A DNA stretch of 64,000 nt from Arion vulgaris (taxonomy: Eukaryota; Mollusca; Gastropoda; Stylommatophora; Arionidae), in assembly GCA_020796225.1 (NCBI GenBank), contig CM036758.1, positions 25,872,397 to 25,936,396 on the forward strand, given 5' to 3'. Positions 43,975 through 57,554 of this stretch are shown here, in pieces. Position 1 is the stretch's first letter. The number at the start of each line of letters is the position of its first letter. A model generated the notes under the pieces. It was given only the letters and a program-made list of their open reading frames with translations. It made no database searches and was not told the origin of the DNA. The position numbers and the translations under genes are program-made.

Positions 43975-45160
43975 AACGAAAAGTTTACTACGGGACATAT
44001 GTAAAGATATGTTAATACTTGAGTTTCTTTGTAGCTTTGTCTAGGAAATGTATACTACGGGACATATGATATATAAGATATGATATAAGATATGATATAT
44101 ACATAAAGATATATTAAAACTTGAGTTTCTTTGTAGCTTTGTCTAGGAAATGTATACTACGGAACATATGCAAAGATATGTTAAAACTTGAGTTTCTTTG
44201 TAGCTTTGTCTAGGAAATGTATACTACGGAACATATGATATATAAGATATGATATAAGATATGATATATACATAAAGATATATTAAAACTTGAGTTTCTT
44301 TGTAGCTTTGTCTAGGAAATGTATACTACGGAACATATGCAAAGATATGTTAATACTTGAGTTTCTTTGTAGCTTTGTCTAGGAAATGTATACTACGGAA
44401 CATATGATATATAAGATATGATATAAGATATGATATATACATAAAGATATATTAAAACTTGAGTTTCTTTGTAGCTTTGTCTAGGAAATGTATACTACGG
44501 AACATATGCAAAGATATGTTAAAACTTGAGTTTCTTTGTAGCTTTGTCTAGGAAATGTATACTACGGAACATATGCAAAGATATGTTAAAACTTGAGTTT
44601 CTTTGTAGCTTTGTCTAGGAAATGTATACTACGGAACATATACAAAGATATGTTAATACTTCAGTTTCTTTGTAGCTTTGTCTAGGAAATGTATACTACG
44701 GAACATATGCAAAGATATATTAATACTTCAGTTTCTTTGTAGCTTTGTCTAGGAAATGTATACTACGGAACATATGCAAAGATATGTTAATACTTCAGTT
44801 TCTTTGTAGCTTTGTCTAGGAAATGTATACTACGGAACATATGCAAAGATATATTAATACTTGAGTTTCTTTGTAGCTTTGTCTAGGAAATGTATACTAC
44901 GGAACATATGCAAAGATATATTAATACTTCAGTTTCTTTGTAGCTTTGTCTAGGAAATGTATACTACGGAACATATGCAAAGATATGTTAATACTTCAGT
45001 TTCTTTGTAGCTTTGTCTAGGAAATGTATACTACGGAACATATGCAAAGATATATTAATACTTGAGTTTCTTTGTAGCTTTGTCTAGGAAATGTATACTA
45101 CGGAACATATGCAAAGATATGTTAATACTTCAGTTTCTTTGTAGCTTTGTCTAGGAAATC
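43975..45160. repeat. 67/102-bp satellite with dimeric higher-order start
   Basis: Unit GAGTTTCTTTGTAGCTTTGT + CTAGGAAATGTATACTACGG + AACATATGCAAAGATATGTTAATACTT. Start points at 44,021, 44,123, 44,190, 44,292, 44,359, 44,461 and 44,528 show three 169-bp dimers (102 + 67). The long form carries an extra GATATATAAGATATGATATA-type insert. From 44,528 all units are 67 bp, switching from GAGTTTC to CAGTTTC variants. The array ends abruptly in the second copy of the 1.3-kb element. Confidence 0.96.
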
Positions 45161-45164
45161 AAGT

Positions 45165-46375
45165 GCAATGAAATGTACGGGGTCAAAGACGCAATTCTAG
45201 AAACAACGGCGCTTCAGGATTAGTGATCTGGCACTAGTCAAGATCCTACCCCACCTCCACGTGTAACCCTGGAAAAAGGCAGAGGATCCTGTCTGGCTAA
45301 GCGGGTTGGGATCGAGGAGAGTTATAAGTAGTGATGCAAGCAGTTATGTTATACGAGATCTACTCGCAAGACAGACGAGAAAAATCCCCGAGTGACTGTC
45401 TTTGCACATCTCTTCCGGCCGACGGGAAAAGCGCAATAAAATTAAAAAAACGAATCGTATCAAATTGACAAGGTACGAGTCGTCAGGAGAAAAATATTCC
45501 CGTCCCCTCAAAGTAATGGTGGCAACTCCTTTGCCAGCTCTCGGCAAGGATAGTCGGAAAAGATGCAATGGGAAGTGACGACACAAGGGAAGATTGCAAT
45601 TAACTCCGTACAAGAGGCCAAGTGTAGATATAACTATTGGGTAAAGTTGGCCGAGCGCAAATCCTAAAGTTGCATTTTAGCGGCTAACGAAACTACCTTC
45701 CCTGAAACAACCGGGCACGGTACTGTTGTTTTTGCAACTAACATCCCCGGAGAAACCGAGGCGGGTGATGCTTGGGGAGCGCAAAATCTAAGTTGCGTTG
45801 ATAGCGCCTAATGAAACCACCCTCTACATTATTTGTGCGCAGCCCCAGTCCAGTGTTTCCGGGGCCAGGGAAAATGCAGAGTTGAAACTTCAAATTACCA
45901 AGTACCGACACGCGCCTCGAAAAGGCTGAGAATGTTCTTATTCCAGAATTAACTCAGCGTGGTCAGAAAAGTAAGGCCAACGTTGTAAAGATTTGACAGG
46001 CTGTCCAACTCCGAACAATGGCGAAGGCCGACACTTTTCATAGTGTGTTGCACAAGTAAGATGCCGTCTCAGGACAAGCTTATATACCCCAAAAAAGACT
46101 GAGAAATGTTCCTAATCCGGGACGAACTCAGATAGTCAGAAAAGTGGACAGTGTAGACTCTTTGGCGTAGATCATAAAGCCCAAATATACGGCGAAAGAT
46201 GATCGTAAAATAGCAATTCTAGGAAAGCTACCTAGTAAATAAAATGCTGGCACTAAGTCGGATGTGCTGGCCTAGTCACCATAGGCGCATAACTTGGCAC
46301 AACGTATAATTGCTCTTGGGCTCAATTCACATGAAAACCACAAGAGTGGTTTAATAAGTGGTCGATAGGGAGCGT
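45165..46375 (+). mobile_element. Unrecognised 1.2-kb element, copy 2
   Basis: Diverged relative of 42,541-43,880. Shared blocks in order: GATCTGGCACTAGTCAAGAT, CTACCCCACCTCC, GGGATCGAG, GGGAAGATTGCAAT, TTGGGTAAAGTTGGCCGAGC, CGGTACTGTTG, GTGCGCAGCCCCAGTCCAGT, GAGAATGTTC and CAACGTATAATTGCTCTTG. It is inserted at the end of the 67-bp satellite. I cannot place its exact ends or a target duplication. Confidence 0.68.
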
Positions 46376-46558
46376 TCACAGAAGAAGAAAAATGTTCAGA
46401 TTATAGAATAATTGGCATATCTCAAAAGTATTTGTAGAGATCATACAAAGAAAGTCAAAGAAAAAGTTAAGTATTTAAAGAAGAAAAATGTGTATTTCTA
46501 CTGAATAGCGACACAAGAGAAACAATTGTTCACAAAAAGTAAACAAAGATACAAAACA

Positions 46559-46559
<1 letters not shown>

Positions 46560-46646
<87 letters not shown>
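46560..46646. repeat. (AT)n microsatellite
   Basis: About 43 AT units with one interruption (ATCATA near 46,597). Confidence 0.97.
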
Positions 46647-46647
<1 letters not shown>

Positions 46648-46712
46648 CCTTGATAGCGTAGTGGTTAGTGCATTTGCTTCTTAGATGTGTGATCCAGGTA
46701 TCGAGAGAGAGA
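46647..46712 (+). mobile_element. tRNA-like SINE head fragment
   Basis: GCCTTGATAGCGTAGTGGTT + AGTGCATTTGCTTCTTAGAT resembles the acceptor, D-arm (A box) and anticodon region of a tRNA. CCAGGTATCGAG fits a degraded T-arm/B box. It directly follows the (AT)n tract and runs into a (GA)n tract. It is not a functional tRNA: the stems do not close. Confidence 0.5.
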
Positions 46713-47335
46713 AGAGAGAGAGAGAGATACGTGATCCTGGTACAATTTAACATTCGGGCGTTTCACTTTTTCAAAGTAAAAACAAGCTGAGCCAATAAGA
46801 AACTTGTTCTGAAAGAAAGCAAGGCAAACAAAGACCAGACAAACGAAGAATCTACAACAGAATGATGTAAGATGTCCACGACAATCAACAAACTCATATA
46901 TCATCGGACAACTATTTTGTCATCATAGAGAAATCAACAAGAACGACGACAAAATTTTGAATTTTAAACTTAACAAAAAACCCAATAAGCGTGCGTTCCA
47001 ATTAAGATATAGACTTAAAGAATACTATGTAGCCCCAAAGTATAAAAATAAAAAAAGTTTCGCTTTATAAATTTTGAATCATTTGGGAAATTTGACATTA
47101 ACCATTTTATCGTGGTTGGGGGGTTTTGTGGTTTTTACGATCCTTCAGGCAAAAGGCGTGAGTCTAACCCCTGGGGGTTTCAACCACAGCCAACTCAAAT
47201 TTTTAAACATAAAATCGACCAGTTTTGAGTTGGGGGCGGGGTTTGATTTTGATAGAACATCTTTTAATGTTACTAAATTCATGTGTCTATGGTTTTATTA
47301 TAAAAGAGAATCTGATATTTTAGTGTTGAACTTTA
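46713..47335. other. Unique AT-rich sequence, no gene supported
   Basis: Frames of 79 (minus) and 93 (plus) residues are present, without motifs. The last 300 bases have long G and T runs and may be poorly resolved. Confidence 0.4.
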
Positions 47336-50300
47336 TTACTTATAACTTGTTTTAAATTTTTGATTGTTGAACTTAACTTATTACATTATAATCTTGATTT
47401 TATTTGTAGGAATTAATTTATTACATTATAATCTTGATTTACTTTTGGGTATTTTTTAATTTAACTTTTAAATTATAATCTTGATTTACTAGGTTTATTG
47501 TTGAACTTAACTTTACATTATAATTTATTTACTATTTTGTATTGTTGAACTTAACTTATTACATTAAATCTTGTTTTACTATGTTGTAGGAACAACATTA
47601 CATTATAATCTTGATTTATTGGTATGTTGAATTAAACCCTTTTTACATTATAATCTTGTTTACTATGTTGTATTGTTGAATTTAATTTATTAATTATAAT
47701 TTGATTTACTAGGTATTTTTGGGAACAATTTATTATATAATTTGATTTACTATGTTGTATTGTTGAATTAAATTTATTACATTATAATCTTGATTTACTA
47801 TGTTGTATTGTTGAACTTAACTTATTAATTTAACTTGATTTACTATTTGTATTGTTGAACAACTTTACATTATAATCTTGATTTACTATTTGTATTTTTA
47901 AAACAATTATTACATTATAACTTGATTTCAGGTGTTGAACAACTTATTACATTATAATTTATTCATTTGTATTGTTGAACTTAACTTATTCATTATAATC
48001 TTGATTTACTTTTTGGATTGTTGAATTAACTTATTACATTTAATCTTGATTTACTATTTTTATTTTGAATTCTTTTAATTATAATTTGTTTTTTACTTTT
48101 TGATTGTTGAATTTAACTTTTAATTTATAATCTTGATTTACTATTTGATTGTTGAACTTAATTATTACATTAACTTTTTTCATGTTGTATTGTTGAATTA
48201 ACTTTTAATTATAATCTTGATTTACTATGTTGATTGTTGAACTTAATTTATTACATTATAATTTTGATTTACAATTTGTGTTGTTGAACTTAACTTATTA
48301 CATTATAATCTTGATTTACTATTTTGTATTGTTGTTTAATTTTATTACATTATAATTTATTTTATTGTTTGATTGTTGAACAACTTAACATTATAATCTT
48401 GATTTACTATTTGTTTGTTGAATTTTCTTATTACATTATAACCTTATTTACTATTTGTATTGTTGAACTTAACTTATTAATTTTTTGATTTACTATGTTG
48501 TATTGTTGAACAAATTACATTAAATCTTGATTTACATTTTAAAATGTTAATTAACTTATTAATTATAATCTTGATTTACTATGTTTAGTTAAATTTAACT
48601 TTTACATTATAACTTGATTTACTATTTGTTGTTGAACTTAACTTATTACATTATAATCTTGATTTACTAATTATTTTGAACTTAACTTTTACTTATAATC
48701 TTGATTTACTTTTGGGTTAACAATTAATTATAACTTGTTTTTTATTTGTTGTATTGTTGAACTTAACTTTTCATTTAACTTGATTTACTATTTTGATTTT
48801 AACTTAACATTAATTAAAATCTTGATTTACATGTTTGTATTGTTGAACTTAACTTTTTTTATAACTTGATTTACTTGTTGTTTGTTGAACTTAACTTTCA
48901 TTATAACGATTTCTATTTGTATTGTTAAATTTAACTTATTAATTATAATCTTGATTTACTATGTTGTATTTTAATTAACTTATTACATTAAAATTTTATT
49001 TTATATTTGATTGTTAACTTAACAACATTAAATCTTGATTTAGGTTTATTTTGAACAACTTATTAATTATAATTTGATTTACAAATTTTGTATTGTTAAC
49101 AACTTTTACATTATAATCTTGTTTTCATTTGATTGTTAAAAATTTTAATTATAATCTTGATTTACTTTGTTGTATTGTTAAATTTAACATTACATTATAA
49201 TCTTGATTTACTATGTTGTTTTTTGGAACAACATTAATTTATAATTTATTTATTTTTGGTATTGTTGTTAACTTACATTATAATTTGATTTACTATTTTT
49301 ATTGTTGAACAATTTTATTCATTATAATCTTGATTTATAGTTTGTTGTTAACAACTTTTTAAATTTATAATCTTGATTTACTATTTGTATTGTTAACTTA
49401 ATTTTTACATTATAATTTGTTTACTTTTTGTTTGTTGAACTTAACATTTTTAAAATCTTGATTTACTATGTTTAGGAACTTAATTATTACATTATAATTG
49501 ATTTACATTTTTTTTTGAACTTAACTTTTACAATAATCTTGATTTTATTTGTATTGTTGAACAACATTACATTATAATCTTGATTTACTATTTGTATTGT
49601 TGAATTTCTTATTACATTATAATCTTGTTTACTATGTTGATTGTTGAATTAACTTATTACATTATAATTTTGATTTATATTTTTTTGTTAAAACTTATTA
49701 ATTATAATTTTGATTTATATTTGTATTGTTGAACTTAATTATTACATTATAATCTTGTTTTTATATGTTTTTTGGGAACTAATTTATTAATTTAATTTTG
49801 ATTTACTTTTGATTGTTGAACTTAATTTATTAATTATAATTTGTTTTACTTTTGATTGTTGAACAACTTTACATTAAAACGTTTTTAATTTGTATTGTTA
49901 ACTTAATTTATTACATTATAATCTTGATTTACTATGTTGTATTGTTGAAATTAACTTATTAATTATAATCTTGATTTACTTTTTGTATTGTTAACTTAAT
50001 TATTCATTATAACGATTTACTATTTGTATTGTTGAACTTAATTTATTACATTATAATTTATTTACTATGTTGTATTTTAACTTAACATTAATTATAATCT
50101 TGATTTATATGTTGTATTGTTGAACTTAATTATTACATTATAATCTTGATTTACTATGTTGTATTTTGAACCTTTTTATTAATTATAATTTTTTTTACTA
50201 TTTGTATTGTTGAACTTAATTATTACATTATAATCTTGATTTCATGTTGTATTGTTGAATTAATTTATTACATTAAAATTTTGTTTTACATTAATTTTGT

Positions 50301-53300
50301 TGAATTAATTTATTCATTATAATTTGATTTACTATGTTGTATTGTTAACTTTATTAATTATAACTTATTTTTATGTTGTATTGTTGTTAATTTTATTACA
50401 TTATAATTTGTTTTTATATTTGTATTGTTAACAATTTTTAACATTATAATCTTGTTTTACTTTTTGTATTTTGAACTTAACTTATTACTTAAAATTTGAT
50501 TTCTTTGTTTATTTAAAACTTAATTATAATCTTGATTTATTTGTTGATTTTGAATTAACTTTTTTACATTATAATCTTGATTTTATTTTTTATTGTTGTT
50601 TAACTTATTAATTATAATTTTGATTTACTATTTGTATTGTTAACAACATTTTATAATCTTATTTATATGTTGTATTGTTGAACTTAACTTTACATTATAA
50701 TCTTTTTATTGTTTTTTGGAATTAATTTTATTACATTATAATCTTGATTTACTATGTTGTATTGTTGAACTTAACTTATTACATTAAAATCTTGATTTAC
50801 TTTTTATTTTGAATTAACTTATTACATTAAAATTTTGTTTTACTATTTTTTATTGTTGAACTTAATTATTACATTATAATTTTGATTTATATTTGATTGT
50901 TGAACTTAACTTATTCTTTTAAAATTTGATTTACTATTTTTTTTGGAACAATTTTATTCATTAAAATTTTGATTTATTTGTTGTTTTGGGAACTTAACTT
51001 TTACATTATAATCTTGATTTATATGTTGTATTGTTAACTTAATTATTACATTTTTCTTGATTTACTATGTTGTATTGTTGAACAATTTTACATTATAACT
51101 TGATTTTTTTTGGTATTGTTGAACTTAACATTACATTATAATCTTGTTTTATATTTTTATTGTTGAATTTAATTTTATTACTTATAATCTTGATTTACTA
51201 TTTTTGTATTGTTGAACTTAATTTATTACATTATAATCTTGATTTACTATGTTGTATTGTTGAACAATTTTTTAATTATAATCTTGATTTACTATTTTAT
51301 TGTTGAAAATTTATTAAATTTTTTATAATCTTGATTTACTATTTGATTGTTGAACTTATTAACATTATAATCTTGATTTACTAAGCGGTTGTTGAACTTA
51401 ACATTACATTATAATCTTGATTTACATGTTGTATTGTTGAATTTAATTTATTACATTAAATCTTTTTTTCATGTTGTATTGTTGAATTAACTTTAAATTA
51501 AACTTGATTTACTATGTTGTGTTGTTAACAATTTATTACATTATAATTTTGATTTCTATGTTGATTGTTAAACTTAACATTTTTATAATCTTGATTTCTA
51601 TGTTGATTGTTGAACAACTTAAAATTTATAATCTTGATTTAGTATGTTGTATTGGAATTTAATTTTTGAACTTATAACGGGATTTTTATTGTATTTTGAA
51701 CTTAACTTAAATTTAAATCTTGATTTACTTAAAAAAAGTTGAATTTAACTTATTACATTATAACTTGATTTACTATGTTGTATTGTGGAATTTAAATTTT
51801 ACATTATAATTTTTGATTTACGTTGTATTGTTGAATTTAACATTACATTATTCTTGATTTATTTTTTGATTGTTGTAATTATTACATTATAATCTTTTTT
51901 TACTATGTTGTATTTTAACTTAACTTTTTAATTATAACTTGATTTACTATTTGTATTTTGAATTTAACTTATTACATTATAATCTTGATTTACTTTTTGG
52001 TTGTTGAACTTAACTTTTACATTAAAATTTTATTTACTTGTTGTATTGAACAACATTACATTTATAATTTGATTTAATTTTATTTTTGAATTTAACTTAT
52101 TACTTTATAATCTTGTTTTACTATGTTGATTGGCAACATTACATTATAACTTGATTTACTATGTTGATTGTTGAACTTAACTTTACATTAAAATTTTTAT
52201 TTCCCTATTTTTATTTTAACAATTTATTACATTATAATTTTGTTTACATGTTGTATTGGGGAACTTAACTTATTACATTATAATCTTGATTTATATGTTG
52301 TATTGTTGAACTTAACTTATTACATTATAATCTTGATTTACTATGTTGTGTTGTTGAACTAATTTATTACATTATAATCTTGATTTCATGTTGTATTTTG
52401 AACAACAAAACATTATAATCTTGATTTACTATGTTGTATTGTTGAACTTAACTTAACATTATAATTTTATTTTTTTTGGATTGTTAACCAATTTTTCATT
52501 AAAATTTTGATTTACTTTTTTTGTTAAACTTAATTTTTCTTTAATTATTTATATTTTGTTGTTGAACTTAATTATTACATTATAATCTTGATTTACTATT
52601 TTATTTTTAAACAACTTAATATAATTTTGATTTATATTTTATTTTTGGGGCTTAACTTATTACAATAATCTTGTTTTTACTATGTTGTATTTTTGAACTT
52701 TTATTAATTATAATCTTGTTTTATATGTTGTATTGTTGAATTTAATTATTAATTATAATCTTGATTTATATGTTGTATTTTGAACTTAACTTTTCATTAA
52801 ATCTTGATTTTTCTTATTGTTAATTTAACTTTTTTACTTTTGCTTGATTTATATGTTGTATTGTTAACTTAACTTATTAATTATAACTTGTTTTAATGTT
52901 GATTGTTGAACTTAACTTATTTTAAAATTTGATTTACTATTAATGTTTGTTGAATTAATTTTTTTTTATAACTATTTACTTGGTATTGTTGAACAATTAT
53001 TAAATTATAATCTTGTTTTACTATTTGTATTGTTGAACCTTTTTAAAATTTAAATCTTGATTTACTATGTTGTATTGTTAAAACAACTTATTACATTATA
53101 ATCTTGTTTTATTTTATTGTTGAACTTAATTTTTAAATTTATAATCTTGATTTATTTTGTATTGTTGAACTTAACTTATTACTTTTAAAACTTGATTTAC
53201 TAGTTGTATTGTTGAACAATTATTACATTAAAATTTTTTGATTTACTATGTTGTATTGTTGAACAATTTTATTAATTATAATCTTGATTTACTATGTTGT

Positions 53301-54925
53301 ATTGTTGAATTAACTTTTACATTATTCTTGTTTTACTATGTTTTTTTGAACTTAATTTTTCATTATAATCTTGTTTTTCTATTTTTTTGTTAAATTTAAC
53401 TTTAATTATAATCTGTTTTACTATTTGTATTGTTAAATAACTTAACATTATAATTTGATTTATATGTTGTTTTTTAAACCTTTTATTACATTATAATTTT
53501 GATTTATTTTTGTATTGTTAAACAACTTATTACTTATAATTTGATTTTATTTGTATTGTTAAACTAATTTATTACATTATAATCTTATTTATTTGTATTG
53601 TTAACAACTTTTTAAAATTAAATTTGATTTACTTTTTGTATTGTTGAATTAACTTATTTTATAATTTTGTTTTCTTTTATTGTTAACTTAACTTTTAATA
53701 TAACTTGATTTACTATGTGTATTTTGAACAACTTATTCATTATAATCTTGTTTTTCATGTTGTTTTGTTAAAACTTAACTTTCATTAAATTTGATTATAT
53801 GTTGTATTGTTAAACAACTTATTACATTATAATCTTGATTTACTATTTGTATTGTTGAATTAACTTATTCATTATAATCTTGATTTACTATTTGTATTGT
53901 TGAACTAACTTTACATTATAATTTGTTTTATTGTTGTATTGTTGAAAATTTTTACATTATAATTTTGATTTACTATTTGTATTGTTGAACTTAACTTATT
54001 ACATTATAATCTTATTTTACTTATGTTGTATTGTTGAACTTAACTTATTCTTTTAATCTTGATTTACTATTTGTATTGTTGAACTTAACAAAATTATAAT
54101 CTTGATTTACTATGTTGTATTGTTGAACTTAACTTATTACATTATAACTTATTTATATTTGTGTTGTTGAATTAACTTTTTAAATTATAATCTTGAATAT
54201 GTTGTTTTTTAAATTTAATTTTACATTATAACGATTTACTATGTTGTATTGGAACTTAATTTTATAAATTATAATTTTGATTTACTATGTTGTTTTGGGA
54301 ACAACTTATTACATTATAATTTTGATTTATATTTTATTTTGAATAACTTATTACATTATAATCTTGTTTTATTTTGTTGTATTGGAACAATTATTACTTT
54401 TAAAATCTTGTTTTTATATGGTATTTTTGAATTAACTTATTACATTATAATCGGGATTTATAGGTTTTTAACAATTTATTCATTATAATTTTTGATTTAC
54501 TATTTTGTAGTTGAACTTTTATTCTTTTAAATTTGTTTTACTATGTTGATTGTTGAATTAATTATTAATTTAAATCTTGATTTCTATTTGTTTGTTAATT
54601 AACTTTACAATAACTTGATTTACTATGTTGATTGTTGAATTTAACTTATTACTTATAATCTTGATTTAATTTTTTGTTTTAACTTATTTTTAATTTGATT
54701 TATTTATTTTATTGTTGAACAACTTAACATTATAATCGTTTACTATGTTGTTTTTGAACAATTTATTAATTATAATTTGATTTATATGTTTTGTTAACTT
54801 AATTATTTTTTATAATCTTGATTTATTTGTTGTTTGTTAAACAATTATTACTTTTAAATTTATTTAGTATGTTGTGTTGTTGAATTTAACATTACATTTT
54901 TCTTGATTTACTATGTTGTGTTGAT
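47336..54925. repeat. 48-bp AT-rich satellite with many small deletions (about 160 copies)
   Basis: Consensus TTGAACTTAACTTATTACAT + TATAATCTTGATTTACTATG + TTGTATTG (48 bp), nearly free of G and C. Intact units occur side by side (for example around 52,260-52,330), but most carry losses of 1-6 bp, especially of AC, CA, CTA and G, and sporadic GGG or TTTT insertions. This pattern looks like consensus error on top of real variation. Short frames in it are meaningless. Confidence 0.96.
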
Positions 54926-57554
54926 TAAACTTTTGTCTTTATACCAAACTGAAGGGGTTCCGGATGGTTGTGGTCTTACCCAAATTTTTTCCTGAGCCCC
55001 TGGGAATGGTAATCAGGCTGGTCTCCAAGCCAAACAGACTGGGGGAAAGGCCAGAAAAAAGGGGCGGGGGCGGGAGGGGCCCTACCAAGGGAAGCGAGCC
55101 CCAAGGGCTGGTAGATCTGGCTGAAACCCAACCCATCCCAGCTATGGGAACAAAGGCGTCCTCTCCCCCCGGGGAAATCTTTGTTTTGTCTTCCTTTCCC
55201 CAAAGATAAAACAATGGAAAAATACAAAACGTAAAATTGGTCCGAAAATCGACACCGTTTTTTGTTGATGGTATGTCCGTAAAAGGGTATCCATAATTTT
55301 TTTTTGTGATTAACTTAAAGGGCCAGGGGGCATATCCCCAAAAAACCTTTGGGTGGTGGTCTGTTGACAAAAACTGAAGTCACCTAAGAGGGCAATCCAA
55401 AAAACCGAGAAACAGATCTCGTCAGCGGGGGCTGCAACTTTTTGAGAACAAAATCGAGAACAGTCTCTCAGACATGGTCCCAATATTGGGGGGAACGCCC
55501 TCAAATGCTCAATGGCCATTGGGGAAAAATTTATTTAACGTGGGTCCACCACCCGGGGGAAAAATCAGGGGTGGGGGACACCCTTAAAACCCCCAGCTTG
55601 GGACCTGTTTATTCTTCAAATCCGAAAGGGCAGGGGATTACTACTGGCGCGGAAAACCAACCTCCCAATTATGCAATGGAATCAAAAGGGGAACCAACAA
55701 AAATGAAAACTAGAAGAAGTTTTGGGGCAGAAAAAGGGACATCGCCGTATTAGGAACCCTTTTAAACCGGGAAATAGATTCAGCATTGAAGGGTTGAATC
55801 CTTCCATCAGGATGAGAAAATAGACAAGGAGGGGGGATTAACCTGCGCAATTCCCCGTCCGTTGAACAGACAGGTCCAATCAGATGAGCACAGAATTATA
55901 TTTTTTCAACCTTTCACGCTCGGGGTTCCGGGGAAAAAGGGGGGGTAAAGAATAGAACCCGTTTGCCATGATGTCGTAAGAGGCACTAGGGGGTTTTTCT
56001 GAAAAGGGTGCACCAAAGGAAGACAACCTGCTGCACGGATCGGCTGGGGACCAGGAAAGGCAACCCCGAAACGTTGGCTGAATCTCAATGTCGAAGGGTG
56101 GGGACCGAGCTCCAAATGGGTTGAAGATGGAAAACCCAAGCCGGCCATGAATCAGACTTTACATGAATGAATTTATGGAAAAATCTGGGCATGGGGTTTT
56201 GGGGATCTCGGGGAGAAAAAAAGAACTCCTTATCGCATAGTGTAAAATTTTAAAAAAAGTACAAGAGGTATACACTTTTCCCCATTCATAAAGTCTGAAA
56301 AGGGTTAATGTCTTAAAAAATCAAACAACGTATAAATTATATCATCCACAAGGACGATAGAGATGGATCAGACGTGCGCATGGAGATTTATAAAAACTGA
56401 TAGACGGGAAACCCGAAGAAAAAGAAAAAAGGGAAAACCCAGCAACATGGAAAAGAATAGTAGAACAGGAACTGAAAGAAAAGGGAAACGTGTTGCACTT
56501 TCAGATGATGGTCAAAGCAGAGAAACATGACATGAATTTGTTGCTCTTATGACGATATCGTCAAGGTTAATATTTAGAGAAAAAATGATAGATAAAAAGA
56601 AGAAAAAGGGGGGAAAAGAGAGAGAGAAAATTTGGAATAAAAAAGTAAATTTACCCAAGAAAAAAAACTTGTGCCTTTTTTTCATTTGAATCCACTGGTA
56701 AAAAAATACTAGCCATGTCACGTTCCCGTTTTTCTTTCCCTTTTTTTATTTAGTTTTTTAAAAATTTGTTGCCCATACTTAATAGTGCGTCTGTGCCGGT
56801 ATGGCTATTAGAACCTAAGACGGTTCAAACCCCCGGGGGGCAAGTTTGGGAACAAATTGTTTTGTGGGGTTTTACAAAAAAATAAAAATTAACCCCACCG
56901 TTCAGAAAGCAATGACAAAAACTGAACTTAATGATGCCAGAAAAACAACGACCGTTTTCGGGGTTTATGGCTTGTCCTTAGGGTAGACGATTTATTTATT
57001 ATTTAGATAAATAAGGGGGAATTTAAGGTTGGGGGGGGTTAAAATTTGGAAAAAAAGGGTGGGAAAAAAATTAAAAAATTTAATCTAAACAACTAATTAT
57101 CTCCATGGGAAATAAAGTCAGTCTTCAATAATGGAAAATTAACAACTAAAACTGAGACAAAGAACAATAAAATTACTTAAGCGAAATAGTGGAAAAGAAG
57201 ATTGATATATTAATAAGATCATATGTTTTTCCGGGAAAGACCCCACGCAGGTAGAAAAAGGTTGGGGAAATAGTAAATTAGAATCTTCACAGTTTTCCCT
57301 TTTTTTGAAAGTCCTGGGGGGGAGGGGACAATAATTTTGTTTGGTATTGTGGTTTGTACTTAGGTTCTTCCATAGGTTTTTACATGATTATCAAACTCAA
57401 GCCCTTTAAGCCGAAAAAGGGGACATCTGTATGGCGGGGGGGGAAAGATAATGGGGGTTTTCGCAAACCGGGAAATGCCTACTAACAATGATTTCTCCCA
57501 TTTATAGGGGGATCTCAAGAAGAAGATATTTTTTTATTTGATCCCAAAATTTTT
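54926..57554. other. Unique sequence of doubtful base quality
   Basis: G+C rises sharply and homopolymer runs (GGGG, CCCC, AAAAA, TTTTT) are inflated throughout, so reading frames cannot be trusted. Frames of 143, 103 and 80 residues have no recognisable domain. One LINE tail fragment is discernible at 56,395-56,510. Confidence 0.5.
56395..56510 (+). pseudogene. LINE tail fragment
   Basis: Plus-strand translation includes GKPEEKEKRENPATWKRIVE followed by QELKEKG, matching the RPRTTWRR-x-ME-x-EL segment of the LINE tails at 12,500-13,105 and 38,905-39,627. Flanking sequence is too error-laden to extend it. Confidence 0.5.

Noticed and set aside
46647..46712. A functional tRNA gene
   Set aside because: The A-box region is tRNA-like but stems do not pair and the T-arm is degraded; better explained as a SINE head.
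54939..55753. Frames of 81-143 residues in the GC-shifted region
   Set aside because: Sequence quality is doubtful (inflated homopolymers) and no domain is visible in any frame.
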